Shown: piece by piece, positions 1-6,339 of the stretch
Position numbering within the stretch: the stretch's first letter is position 1
Layout: each line of letters opens with the position of its first letter
Source of the DNA: Bacillota bacterium
Lineage (GTDB): Bacteria > Bacillota > Clostridia > Acetivibrionales > DSM-1351
Direction of reading: 5' to 3'
Assembly (NCBI GenBank): GCA_023412635.1
Contig: JAEYNI010000030.1
Location: 1-11,098, forward strand
Length of the DNA: 11,098 bases
Position numbers and translations under genes: made by a program
The notes under the pieces: generated by a model
Seen by the model: the letters and a program-made list of their open reading frames with translations, nothing else
Told to the model about the DNA's origin: nothing
The model's database searches: none

Positions 1-1076
1 AGGAGGCAATGGTAAAATTCTTTGATCAAAAAGGGCGTATACTGGTGCTTAGGCCGGATATTACAGTTCCGGTTGCCCGAATTACAGCTACTAAAAATCG
101 TGATGTTCAGCTTCCAATAAAATATTCTTATATAGGTAATGTTTTCAGATTTAACGAGGTTGGAGGAGGACGCCAGAATGAGTTCACTCAGGTTGGTGTC
201 GAGCTGCTGGGAGATTCCTCCTGTGAAAGTGATGCGGAGATTATTGCTGTAGCCATAAACACTTTAAAGGCTGCCGGGCTTGAAAATTTTCAGATAGATA
301 TAGGTCAGGTTGAGTTTTTTAACGGGCTTGCTGAGGAAGCCGGTCTGTCCGAAAAAGATATATCCAGAATATCCAAGCTGATTGATAGGAAGGATTATGT
401 TGGTGTTGAAGAAATAGTAAATCAGTACAATATGCCCACAGAATTAAGAGAGCTGATATTAAAATTGCCAGGATTATTCGGATCACTGGACGTTATAGAT
501 AAGCTAAAAAAGATAACCAGGAACAAGAGAAGTCTTGCTGCCCTTGAAAATATTGAAGAAGTAATAAATATTCTTGGAGACTACGGTTTAACGAAATACA
601 TATCAATTGACCTTGGTATGCTTAAGGGACCCGATTATGATACAGGAATAATATTCAGAGGCTTTACCTTCGGAGTAGGCTTTCCCATACTCTCAGGAGG
701 CAGATATGACAGTCTTACCTCAACCTTCGGTAAGGAATGCCCGGCTATAGGTTTTTCAATAGGAATAAATATGCTTATGATGGCGCTGGGTAAAACCCTT
801 TTATCAAAGGACAGACCTGGTGTGGATTCCTTGATCTGCTATAAAAAAACAAACAGAAAGATTGCCATTGAGATAGCAGAGACTCTCAGAAAACAGGATA
901 TGAATATTGAGACAATGATGTTAACCGAAGGGATTGAAAAGGGGCTTGAATACGCCCGGTCCAAGCAAATAGGCGGAGTAATCCTGATTGATGACGGCGG
1001 AGCGATTAGGGTACATGATTTAATTAACGGTACAATTAACGAAACCAGTGTTAACAGAATACTAAGCGGGAATTAA
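1..1076 (+). CDS. hisZ: ATP phosphoribosyltransferase regulatory subunit HisZ (5' partial)
   Basis: HisZ is a paralogue of histidyl-tRNA synthetase that has no synthetase role. It joins the short form of HisG to make an active, histidine-sensitive ATP phosphoribosyltransferase, the first step of histidine synthesis in the cytoplasm. The gene enters from the left edge; its first whole codon is at base 3. The Met codon at 9 follows an AGGAGG at 1-6, but only two bases separate them. The protein from there starts inside the conserved KFFDQKGRILVLRPD block, which in the family lies some 55-65 residues from the N-terminus, so this is not the start. Visible class II synthetase-like blocks are the motif 2 region FRFNEVGGGRQNEFTQVGVE, then KGPDYDTGIIFRG, and SGGRYDSL followed by AIGFSIGI. 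About 90 residues follow and resemble an alpha/beta C-terminal domain. The downstream short HisG supports HisZ over HisS. It ends 40 bases before hisG. Confidence 0.93.
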   Translation, partial: EAMVKFFDQKGRILVLRPDITVPVARITATKNRDVQLPIKYSYIGNVFRFNEVGGGRQNEFTQVGVELLGDSSCESDAEIIAVAINTLKAAGLENFQIDIGQVEFFNGLAEEAGLSEKDISRISKLIDRKDYVGVEEIVNQYNMPTELRELILKLPGLFGSLDVIDKLKKITRNKRSLAALENIEEVINILGDYGLTKYISIDLGMLKGPDYDTGIIFRGFTFGVGFPILSGGRYDSLTSTFGKECPAIGFSIGINMLMMALGKTLLSKDRPGVDSLICYKKTNRKIAIEIAETLRKQDMNIETMMLTEGIEKGLEYARSKQIGGVILIDDGGAIRVHDLINGTINETSVNRILSGN

Positions 1077-1116
1077 CTAAAGACAACCACAACCATTCAT
1101 TTAAAACGGAGGGAAT

Positions 1117-1761
1117 ATGAGGTATTTAACTATTGCACTTTCTAAAGGAAGACTTACAGAAATGTCAGTTGAGCTGTTTGAAGCTATCGGAATTGATTGT
1201 TCCGAATTAAAGTCGTCCACAAGAAAGCTTATATTGTCAGATGAAAAAAATAAGATTAAATTCTTTCTTGCAAAGCCTGCAGATGTTCCAACATATGTAG
1301 AATACGGCGCTGCTGATATAGGTATTGTCGGTAAGGACACCATTCTTGAAGAGGGTAGGAATCTTTATGAGGTTCTGGATCTAGGCTTTGCTGCCTGCAA
1401 AATGGCATTGGCCGGACCGGCTGAGCTTCAAGGGAGAATAGATGAACTAACAATAAAAAGAGTCGGGACTAAGTATCCGAACATTGCAAGGAATTATTTT
1501 GAAAAGACCAGACGAGAAAGTGTTGAAATAATAAAGCTGAACGGGTCAGTTGAACTTGCTCCTCTTGTGGGCTTGTCAGAAGTAATCGTTGACCTTGTGG
1601 AAAGCGGAAGAACTTTAAAGGAGAATGGGCTTGTAGTACTGGATAATATTTCAGATATCAGTGCAAGAATGGTTGTAAACAGAGTAAGCATGAAGATGGA
1701 GAATGAGAGAATTCAGAGGATAATTGACGGAGTACGTGAGCAGCTGCTATTAAAACGCTAA
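1117..1761 (+). CDS. hisG: ATP phosphoribosyltransferase catalytic subunit, short form (HisG-S)
   Basis: Condenses ATP with PRPP to phosphoribosyl-ATP, the committed step of histidine synthesis. The 214-residue length is that of the short HisG class, which lacks the C-terminal ACT-like regulatory domain of the roughly 300-residue form and depends on HisZ; hisZ lies just upstream. Visible motifs are the N-terminal ALSKGRL, DIGIVGKD (about residues 67-74), VGTKYPNIARNYF, and the PRPP-binding family signature at residues 146-167, which begins ELAPLVGLSE and ends VESGRTL. The ATG at 1117 follows GGAGGG (1108-1113) with a three-base gap, and the N-terminus matches the family. Feedback inhibition by histidine would act through HisZ (family knowledge). 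No frameshift or missing key motif is seen. Confidence 0.97.
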   Translation: MRYLTIALSKGRLTEMSVELFEAIGIDCSELKSSTRKLILSDEKNKIKFFLAKPADVPTYVEYGAADIGIVGKDTILEEGRNLYEVLDLGFAACKMALAGPAELQGRIDELTIKRVGTKYPNIARNYFEKTRRESVEIIKLNGSVELAPLVGLSEVIVDLVESGRTLKENGLVVLDNISDISARMVVNRVSMKMENERIQRIIDGVREQLLLKR

Positions 1762-1827
1762 TTTAAAATGTGGTTTTTGTAGTTTATATATCACATAATT
1801 TCGCTTAATACGTTGACGGAGGTAAAG

Positions 1828-3132
1828 ATGATAAACATTTTAGATCTGACCAGGGATGAAAATGGCCTGAAAGCCAATGATTTATATAAAAAGCTTACAC
1901 AGAGAACTAAATCGCAGGATGGGTCAAGCATAATAAAAATTGTTGCTGATATTCTCGAAAATGTTAGCTTGAATGGAGACGATGCCCTCAGAGAATACAG
2001 CAGGAAATTTGATCAGGCTGAAATAAAGGAAATTACCGTATCTGCTGAAGAAATAGCTGAGGCTTATAGAATAATTGACCCAAAGCTGCTGGAAACCATT
2101 AAAAGAGCAAAGCAGAATATTCAGAGCTTTCATGAAAAACAGCTTCAAAACAGCTGGATTAATCCTTCTGAAGACGGAACGGTCCTGGGACAGCTTGTAA
2201 GACCCCTGGATAAGGTGGGTTTGTACGTTCCGGGTGGGACAGCTCCATTAATATCATCAGTGCTTATGACCGCTGTCCCGGCTAAAGTTGCCGGTGTAAA
2301 AACCATGATTATGTGTACACCGCCGTCAAAGGATGGCAGTATAAATCCCGCCATGCTCGTTGCAGCAAGGGAAGCCGGAATAGATATGGTTTTTAGAGTG
2401 GGCGGAGCTCAGGCTATTGCTGCAATGGCATATGGCACCGAATCAGTTCCGGCAGTGGATAAAATATGCGGACCAGGAAATGTATATGTCTCAACCGCTA
2501 AGCGGCTTATATTCGGGGATTGTGATATAGATATGTTTGCAGGCCCCAGTGAAATTCTTGTCATAGCAGATTCAACGGCGAAGCCGGAGTATGTGGCGGC
2601 TGATCTGCTTTCGCAGGCTGAACACGACAAGTTGGCTTCATCAGTACTTATAACAAATGAACCGAAGCTTATAGAACAAGTAGTAGTACAATTAGAAAAG
2701 CAGTTTGCATCCTTAAGCAGGGGCTCAATAACTGAGAAATCACTTAAGGATTTTGGATATGCCATACTGGTTGATAGTATTGACAAGGCCATAGAATTAT
2801 CAAATAAAATAGCTCCTGAGCATCTGGAAATATGTGTGGAAGAGCCCATGAGCCTGCTGGGGCGGATAAAAAACGCCGGAGCAATATTTGTGGGCAACTA
2901 TTCTCCTGAGCCCCTTGGAGATTATATGGCAGGGCCCAGTCATGTTTTGCCTACCAGCGGCACTGCAAGATTTTCTTCACCGGTTAACGTGGATCAGTTT
3001 ATAAAGAAATCCAGCCTTATTTACTACAACAGGTCAGCCCTTGAAAAAACCAGCGGGGACATAATCAGATTTGCCGAGGCAGAGCTGCTGGATGCCCATG
3101 CAAATGCTATCAAGGTGAGATTCGGGAGTTAA
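1828..3132 (+). CDS. hisD: Histidinol dehydrogenase
   Basis: Zinc- and NAD-dependent enzyme that oxidises L-histidinol to L-histidine in two steps, the end of the pathway. The protein is 434 residues, normal for the family. The frame can be opened from a TTG at 1813, but that codon overlaps the Shine-Dalgarno GGAGG (1818-1822). The ATG at 1828 has ideal spacing and gives the family-like start MINILDL. Expected functional residues are present: Q263 and H266 (SQAEHDK), D365 and H424 as zinc ligands, and E331-H332 (APEHLEI) as the catalytic pair, by analogy with the E. coli enzyme. The long signature starting at VGGAQAIAAMAYGTESVPAV (191-210) and running through CGPGNVYV and DMFAGPSE is intact. 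The last base of the stop codon is the first base of a heptanucleotide repeat tract that fills much of the spacer to hisC. Confidence 0.97.
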   Translation: MINILDLTRDENGLKANDLYKKLTQRTKSQDGSSIIKIVADILENVSLNGDDALREYSRKFDQAEIKEITVSAEEIAEAYRIIDPKLLETIKRAKQNIQSFHEKQLQNSWINPSEDGTVLGQLVRPLDKVGLYVPGGTAPLISSVLMTAVPAKVAGVKTMIMCTPPSKDGSINPAMLVAAREAGIDMVFRVGGAQAIAAMAYGTESVPAVDKICGPGNVYVSTAKRLIFGDCDIDMFAGPSEILVIADSTAKPEYVAADLLSQAEHDKLASSVLITNEPKLIEQVVVQLEKQFASLSRGSITEKSLKDFGYAILVDSIDKAIELSNKIAPEHLEICVEEPMSLLGRIKNAGAIFVGNYSPEPLGDYMAGPSHVLPTSGTARFSSPVNVDQFIKKSSLIYYNRSALEKTSGDIIRFAEAELLDAHANAIKVRFGS

Positions 3133-3217
3133 GGAGACAGAAGTCAGGAGACAAGAAGTCAGAAGTCATGAGACAAGAAGTCAGGGGTCAGAAGACAATA
3201 GGTAGTAGTAAGTAGTC
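3132..3217 (+). repeat. Degenerate heptanucleotide tandem repeat, consensus AGRAGWC
   Basis: The hisD-hisC spacer starts with a purine-rich tandem array. Read in sevens from 3132 the units are AGGAGAC, AGAAGTC, AGGAGAC, (A), AGAAGTC, AGAAGTC, ATGAGAC, (A), AGAAGTC, AGGGGTC, AGAAGAC, then decaying units AATAGGT, AGTAGTA and AGTAGTC. Two single-base insertions give 8-base steps. Four units are exactly AGAAGTC. Short tandem heptamers of this kind are known from other bacteria, notably cyanobacteria (STRR), and probably arise by slippage. No open frame of note crosses the tract. Confidence 0.85.
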
Positions 3218-3227
3218 AGTAACGTAC

Positions 3228-3242
3228 ACGCATTATATGCGT
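3228..3242 (+). promoter_or_regulatory. Triloop hairpin just upstream of the hisC ribosome binding site
   Basis: A perfect inverted repeat, ACGCAT (3228-3233) and ATGCGT (3237-3242) with a three-base loop TAT, is followed directly by AGATGGGAG, which holds the hisC Shine-Dalgarno. The outer sequence, GTAC before and TGCGTAGAT at the end, recurs before hisF (7756-7776), where it also forms a triloop hairpin. It may be an RNA-stability, processing or translation element. The function is inferred only from position and repetition. Confidence 0.5.
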
Positions 3243-3256
3243 AGATGGGAGATATT

Positions 3257-4330
3257 ATGATTGAAGAATTAATAAGACCTGAAATACGGTCCTTTATACC
3301 ATATGATGCAAATCAGCAGCCGTACAAAATAAAGCTGGATGCAAACGAAAGCCCTTTCAACATGCCATTTAAGGCCAGACAAAAACTGGCCGAATTCATT
3401 TTAAACAACCCGGAACTGAATCTTTATCCCGATACCGATTCGATAAAGCTCAGGAAAGCTCTTTCGGAACATTGGGATGTGGATTACAGAAATATAATTG
3501 TAGGTACAGGTTCGGACCAGTTGATTCAGATACTGGCAAATGTATTTGTAGGCCCCGGTGACAAAGTATTATACCCTGCTCCTTCTTTCGGAATGTACGC
3601 TGATTCCTGTATTATTGCAGGAGGAACTCCGGTAAAGTACATTCTTGAACCGGAAAACAGGTTTGAATATTCAAAGCAGACTATATTTGAAGCCTATGAC
3701 AGAGAAAAGCCGAAGCTTATATACATTTGCAATCCGAACAACCCCACAGGGAATCTGATGCCAAAGGAAGATATTCTTGAGGTGGTAAGCTATTGTAAAA
3801 GCTCAGTAGTTATTGTTGATGAAGCATATGCTGAATTTTGCGATTCGACTGTAATACCATATGTAAAAGAATATGAGAATCTTATTGTTTTGAGAACCTT
3901 CTCAAAGGCCTATGGACTGGCCGGGATAAGATGCGGCTATTCCATAGCCGGTACAAGCCTGACAAGGGCGGTTAATTTAGCTCGGGCTCCCTATAACATT
4001 AGTTCGCTGTCTCAATATGCAGCTCAATTGGTGTTAGAGGAGAAAGAAGAGATTCGCAAAAACATCTCCTGCCTTGTGGAAGAGAGAAAACGTCTTTCCG
4101 AAGAACTGGCAAAACTGCAGGGCATAGAAGTTTACCAATCCTACTCAAACTTTATATTGGTAAGAGTTAAAGATTGCAGGGAAGTTTATAAAAAATTATG
4201 TGAAAAAGGAATTTTTCTGAGAATTTTCGGTTCCTCACCACTATTGGAGAACTGTATGAGGATAAGTGTGGGTACTCCCCAACAAAATACCATACTGCTT
4301 GATGAACTTGCTAGTATCTGTTATAATTAA
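3257..4330 (+). CDS. hisC: Histidinol-phosphate aminotransferase
   Basis: PLP-dependent fold-type I aminotransferase that turns imidazole-acetol phosphate plus glutamate into histidinol phosphate. From the ATG at 3257 it is 357 residues, typical for HisC. An in-frame ATG at 3245 would add four residues, but the Shine-Dalgarno GGGAG (3247-3251) lies between the two and fits 3257. Visible motifs are the substrate-end LDANESPF (27-34), GTGSDQLI for cofactor phosphate binding, YICNPNNPTGN (156-166), VDEAYAEF with D188 and Y191, and FSKAYGLAG with the Schiff-base lysine K217, followed by GIRCGY. The C-terminal FLRIFG...MRISVGTP arginine block is also there. HisC-like enzymes can also act on aromatic keto acids, but the operon position makes the histidine role clear. 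Confidence 0.97.
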   Translation: MIEELIRPEIRSFIPYDANQQPYKIKLDANESPFNMPFKARQKLAEFILNNPELNLYPDTDSIKLRKALSEHWDVDYRNIIVGTGSDQLIQILANVFVGPGDKVLYPAPSFGMYADSCIIAGGTPVKYILEPENRFEYSKQTIFEAYDREKPKLIYICNPNNPTGNLMPKEDILEVVSYCKSSVVIVDEAYAEFCDSTVIPYVKEYENLIVLRTFSKAYGLAGIRCGYSIAGTSLTRAVNLARAPYNISSLSQYAAQLVLEEKEEIRKNISCLVEERKRLSEELAKLQGIEVYQSYSNFILVRVKDCREVYKKLCEKGIFLRIFGSSPLLENCMRISVGTPQQNTILLDELASICYN

Positions 4331-4396
4331 TTCGAACATTTTATTAAAAAAATCAAAAATAGTTCGGAATTATACAACTATTCTGAGCAGGTGATA

Positions 4397-4438
4397 ATGA
4401 TGAACGGGGGGATACCTTTTGAGAGAAGGTTTTGTTAA
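4397..4438 (+). other. Possible 13-codon upstream ORF overlapping the hisB start
   Basis: Two adjacent ATG codons (4397 and 4400) open a short frame encoding MMNGGIPFERRFC and ending with TAA at 4436-4438, in a different frame from hisB. AGGTG (4389-4393) stands six bases before the second ATG. The frame covers both the hisB Shine-Dalgarno (4406-4411) and its TTG start (4419). It could couple or tune hisB translation, or be chance; nothing in the sequence proves it is translated. Confidence 0.25.
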
Positions 4439-5003
4439 CAGAAATACAAAAGAAACCCAGATCAAGCTTCAGATCAACATTGATGGTAAGGGAGACTGCA
4501 CGGCCAATACAGGAATAGGGTTTTTTGACCATATGCTTGTGCTGTTTACAAAGCACGGACTAATGGATGCTTCATTTGAAGTAAACGGAGATTTGCATGT
4601 TGATGCCCATCATACCGTGGAAGATACCGGAATAGCCCTGGGGCTCGCGATACGACAGGCTCTGGGAGAAAAGAAGTCCATAAAACGATATGGTACGGCT
4701 TTTGTTCCTATGGACGAATCTTTGGTTCAGGTCTCTCTTGATTTAAGTGACAGACCTTTTCTTGTATTTGATGCCGTCATGACTCAACAGATGGTAGGAC
4801 AGATGGATACCCAACTGGTGGAGGAATTCTTCAGAGCTGTTGCCTTCAATGCCGGAATTACCCTTCACATCAAGCTTTTACACGGCAGCAACTGCCACCA
4901 TATTATTGAAGCCATGTTTAAAGCCTTTGGCAGAGCTCTTGATGAAGCTACGAAAATTGATACCAGAATAGTTGGAGTTATGTCGACAAAAGGAACTTTG
5001 TAA
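4419..5003 (+). CDS. hisB: Imidazoleglycerol-phosphate dehydratase (monofunctional)
   Basis: Mn-dependent dehydratase that converts imidazole-glycerol phosphate to imidazole-acetol phosphate. The 194-residue length is that of the monofunctional enzyme; it lacks the N-terminal histidinol-phosphatase domain of the enterobacterial HisB fusion. The start is a TTG at 4419, seven bases after GGGGGG (4406-4411). The resulting N-terminus, REGFVNRNTKET, matches the family pattern, and no in-frame ATG exists before the FFDHML block, so the rare start is well supported. Metal and catalytic motifs are GFFDHML (H38), DAHHTVED (H64, H65, E68, D69) and the C-terminal HHIIEAMFKAFGRAL (H160, H161, E164). A short overlapping ATG frame precedes the start. 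It ends 136 bases before purC. Confidence 0.96.
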   Translation: MREGFVNRNTKETQIKLQINIDGKGDCTANTGIGFFDHMLVLFTKHGLMDASFEVNGDLHVDAHHTVEDTGIALGLAIRQALGEKKSIKRYGTAFVPMDESLVQVSLDLSDRPFLVFDAVMTQQMVGQMDTQLVEEFFRAVAFNAGITLHIKLLHGSNCHHIIEAMFKAFGRALDEATKIDTRIVGVMSTKGTL

Positions 5004-5139
5004 TAATGTTTTCTATGAATTATTAAGTAATACTTGATTCTTTTGTAGAGGAATTAGTGAAATTATTTAATCATTTCTATATAAATTTTAAATAATTAAA
5101 GCTAATAGGGCAAAAGCCGCTATGGAGTTGGAGGATACT

Positions 5140-6021
5140 ATGCTAATTAACAACACTGATTTTATCAAGCTGCCTTTATTTATTAAGGGCAAGGTTAGAA
5201 ATGTTTATGATCTGGGAAATGAACTGCTAATAGTTGTAACTGACAGAATATCCGCATTTGATGTAGTTTTTTCGGAATTGATACCAAACAAGGGAAAGGT
5301 ACTCAACAGTATATCATCATTCTGGTTTGAATATACCAGTGATGTGATTGGTAATCATGTAATTACTACAGATGTAAGCAAATACCCTGCTGGACTTTCT
5401 GAATTCAAGGAAGAACTGGAAGGCAGATCAATGCTTGTAAAGAAGATAGAAATGGTGCCGGCTGAATGTATAGTAAGAGGTTACCTTGAGGGATCAGGAC
5501 TCAAAGAATATCAGCAGACCGGTTCCATTTGCGGAATCAAGCTGCCTGCCGGACTTAAGCAGGGCGACAAGCTGCCTGAACCGATTTTTACACCATCCAC
5601 AAAAGAGTCCGAAGGACATGACATAAATGTGTCCTTTGAAGTATTATGTGAAAAGATAGGCAGCGAAATGGCCAACAAACTTAAGGACGCAAGCATAGCT
5701 CTCTACAAGAAGGCAAGCAAACATGCCGAAAATAAAGGATTGATACTGGCCGATACAAAATTTGAATTCGGTATGTCCGACGGAGAGCTTGTAGTAGGAG
5801 ATGAGATGTTTACACCGGATTCCTCAAGATTCTGGGCTATGGACGAATATCAGCCAGGCAGAGCTCAAAAGAGCTTTGACAAGCAGTATCTCAGAGAATA
5901 CCTTGAGAGCCTTACCTGGGACAAACAGCCACCGGCGCCTGCTTTACCTGAAGAAGTAATTAAAAAGACTGAAGCAAAATACATCGAGGCTTATGAGAGA
6001 ATTACTGGCAAAAAGTTCTGA
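5140..6021 (+). CDS. purC: Phosphoribosylaminoimidazole-succinocarboxamide synthase (SAICAR synthase)
   Basis: Joins CAIR and aspartate with ATP to form SAICAR in purine synthesis, two steps before AICAR. The ATG at 5140 sits five bases after GGAGG (5130-5134). An earlier in-frame ATG at 5122 would overlap that site and is not chosen. The 293-residue product is of the longer, yeast ADE1-like class rather than the roughly 237-residue E. coli class. Visible family blocks are GKVRNVYD (17-24), DRISAFD (35-41), PAECIVRGYLEGSG (107-120), ILADTKFEFG (202-211) and DEMFTPDSSRFW (221-232). It is the only purine gene here and stands inside the his cluster. HisF/HisH release AICAR, so its product joins the same pool, but co-regulation is inference. 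A 136-base AT-rich spacer precedes it and a 318-base structured spacer follows. Confidence 0.96.
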   Translation: MLINNTDFIKLPLFIKGKVRNVYDLGNELLIVVTDRISAFDVVFSELIPNKGKVLNSISSFWFEYTSDVIGNHVITTDVSKYPAGLSEFKEELEGRSMLVKKIEMVPAECIVRGYLEGSGLKEYQQTGSICGIKLPAGLKQGDKLPEPIFTPSTKESEGHDINVSFEVLCEKIGSEMANKLKDASIALYKKASKHAENKGLILADTKFEFGMSDGELVVGDEMFTPDSSRFWAMDEYQPGRAQKSFDKQYLREYLESLTWDKQPPAPALPEEVIKKTEAKYIEAYERITGKKF

Positions 6022-6110
6022 AAATTGACTTTGTAAATTTTTAAAACTTTTGACCCGGGCATTACCGGATTTGGTCAAATTTAAACTTTAACCTGCAGCG
6101 CGGAATAGAG

Positions 6111-6157
6111 AGGTTAGCTTGAAAGACTTCACTAACACTCGTCTTCCAAACTAACCT
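6111..6157 (+). promoter_or_regulatory. 15-bp imperfect stem-loop in the purC-hisH spacer
   Basis: AGGTTAG (6111-6117) pairs with CTAACCT (6151-6157), TTG (6119-6121) with CAA (6147-6149), and AAGAC (6123-6127) with GTCTT (6141-6145). Two single-base mismatches separate the blocks, and the loop is 13 bases. Its 5' arm AGGTTAG resembles AGGTTAA in the hisH ribosome binding site, so its 3' arm could in principle also contact that site. No U-run follows, so it is not a simple terminator. Confidence 0.6.
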
Positions 6158-6167
6158 ATGAACTTAT

Positions 6168-6250
6168 GGCCGCGCGACATATTCAAAGTATTTATAGTAC
6201 TTGATTGAAGTAATGAGTTTGAGATAAATACATTGAAAACGCGCATGGCC
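6168..6250 (+). promoter_or_regulatory. Long nested stem-loop in the purC-hisH spacer
   Basis: Paired blocks from outside in: GGCC (6168-6171) with GGCC (6247-6250); GCGCG (6172-6176) with CGCGC (6240-6244) across a two-base bulge; TTCAA (6182-6186) with TTGAA (6233-6237); GTATTTAT (6188-6195) with ATAAATAC (6224-6231); and TACTT (6198-6202) with AAGTA (6208-6212). That is 27 pairs in 83 bases in strict nested order, which is unlikely to be chance. Its end lies one base before the sequence complementary to the hisH ribosome binding site. Confidence 0.62.
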
Positions 6251-6251
6251 A

Positions 6252-6339
6252 ATTAACCTCCTTTACTCGCCACCTTGCGGATATTGGAGTAGATTTTCAT
6301 TACATTTTGTGGCCGCTATTACGGCTCATGGAGGTTAAT
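6252..6339 (+). promoter_or_regulatory. Anti-Shine-Dalgarno helix masking the hisH ribosome binding site
   Basis: ATTAACCTCC (6252-6261) is the exact reverse complement of GGAGGTTAAT (6330-6339), which is the whole hisH ribosome binding site up to the base before the ATG at 6340. The ten pairs enclose 68 bases that can form two small hairpins, giving a three-branch shape. Formation would block ribosome entry. The switch logic, and any ligand, is inference. Confidence 0.6.

Larger units (their letters stand above)
6049..6339 (+). promoter_or_regulatory. Structured leader of hisH: candidate cis-regulatory RNA
   Basis: The 318 bases between purC and hisH hold no gene but are dense in pairing sequence. 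In order: a hairpin TTTGACC (6049-6055) with GGTCAAA (6073-6079), enclosing a CGG/CCG inner stem; a 15-bp imperfect stem at 6111-6157; an outer GCGCGG (6098-6103) that can pair with CCGCGC (6170-6175); a long nested stem at 6168-6250; small stems TACTC/GAGTA (6264-6268 with 6287-6291) and GCCG/CGGC (6312-6315 with 6322-6325); and ATTAACCTCC (6252-6261), perfectly complementary to the hisH ribosome binding site (6330-6339). The GCGC segment at 6170-6176 has two possible partners, so two folds compete. No known riboswitch, T-box or group II intron signature was recognised. The evidence is complementarity only; no folding energy or homologues were computed. Confidence 0.55.

Noticed and set aside
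1..11. AGGAGG followed by ATG, looking like the start of hisZ
   Set aside because: Only two bases separate the purine block from the ATG, and the protein would start inside a conserved family block. The gene runs off the left edge instead.
1101..1343. Antisense open frame over hisG, with similar antisense frames over hisD, purC, hisH, hisA, hisF, hisIE and the TPR gene
   Set aside because: They lie opposite strongly conserved enzymes, have no binding sites and encode low-complexity serine- or phenylalanine-rich peptides. They are shadows of the real genes.
3132..3217. CRISPR array
   Set aside because: The units are 7-8 bases and contiguous, without unique spacers, and no cas gene is near.
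6049..6079. TTTGACC/GGTCAAA hairpin as a rho-independent terminator after purC
   Set aside because: It is followed by mixed A/T sequence rather than a U-run. It is kept only as part of the structured leader.
6158..6208. 16-codon ATG frame inside the purC-hisH spacer
   Set aside because: It has no Shine-Dalgarno and lies within the arms of the long nested stem, so structure explains the sequence better than coding.
6022..6339. T-box, known riboswitch, group II intron or insertion sequence in the long spacer
   Set aside because: No T-box GGTGG-ACCGCG signature on the + strand, no group II GUGYG start or domain V, no transposase and no terminal inverted repeats with target duplication were seen. 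A covariance-model search could still change this.
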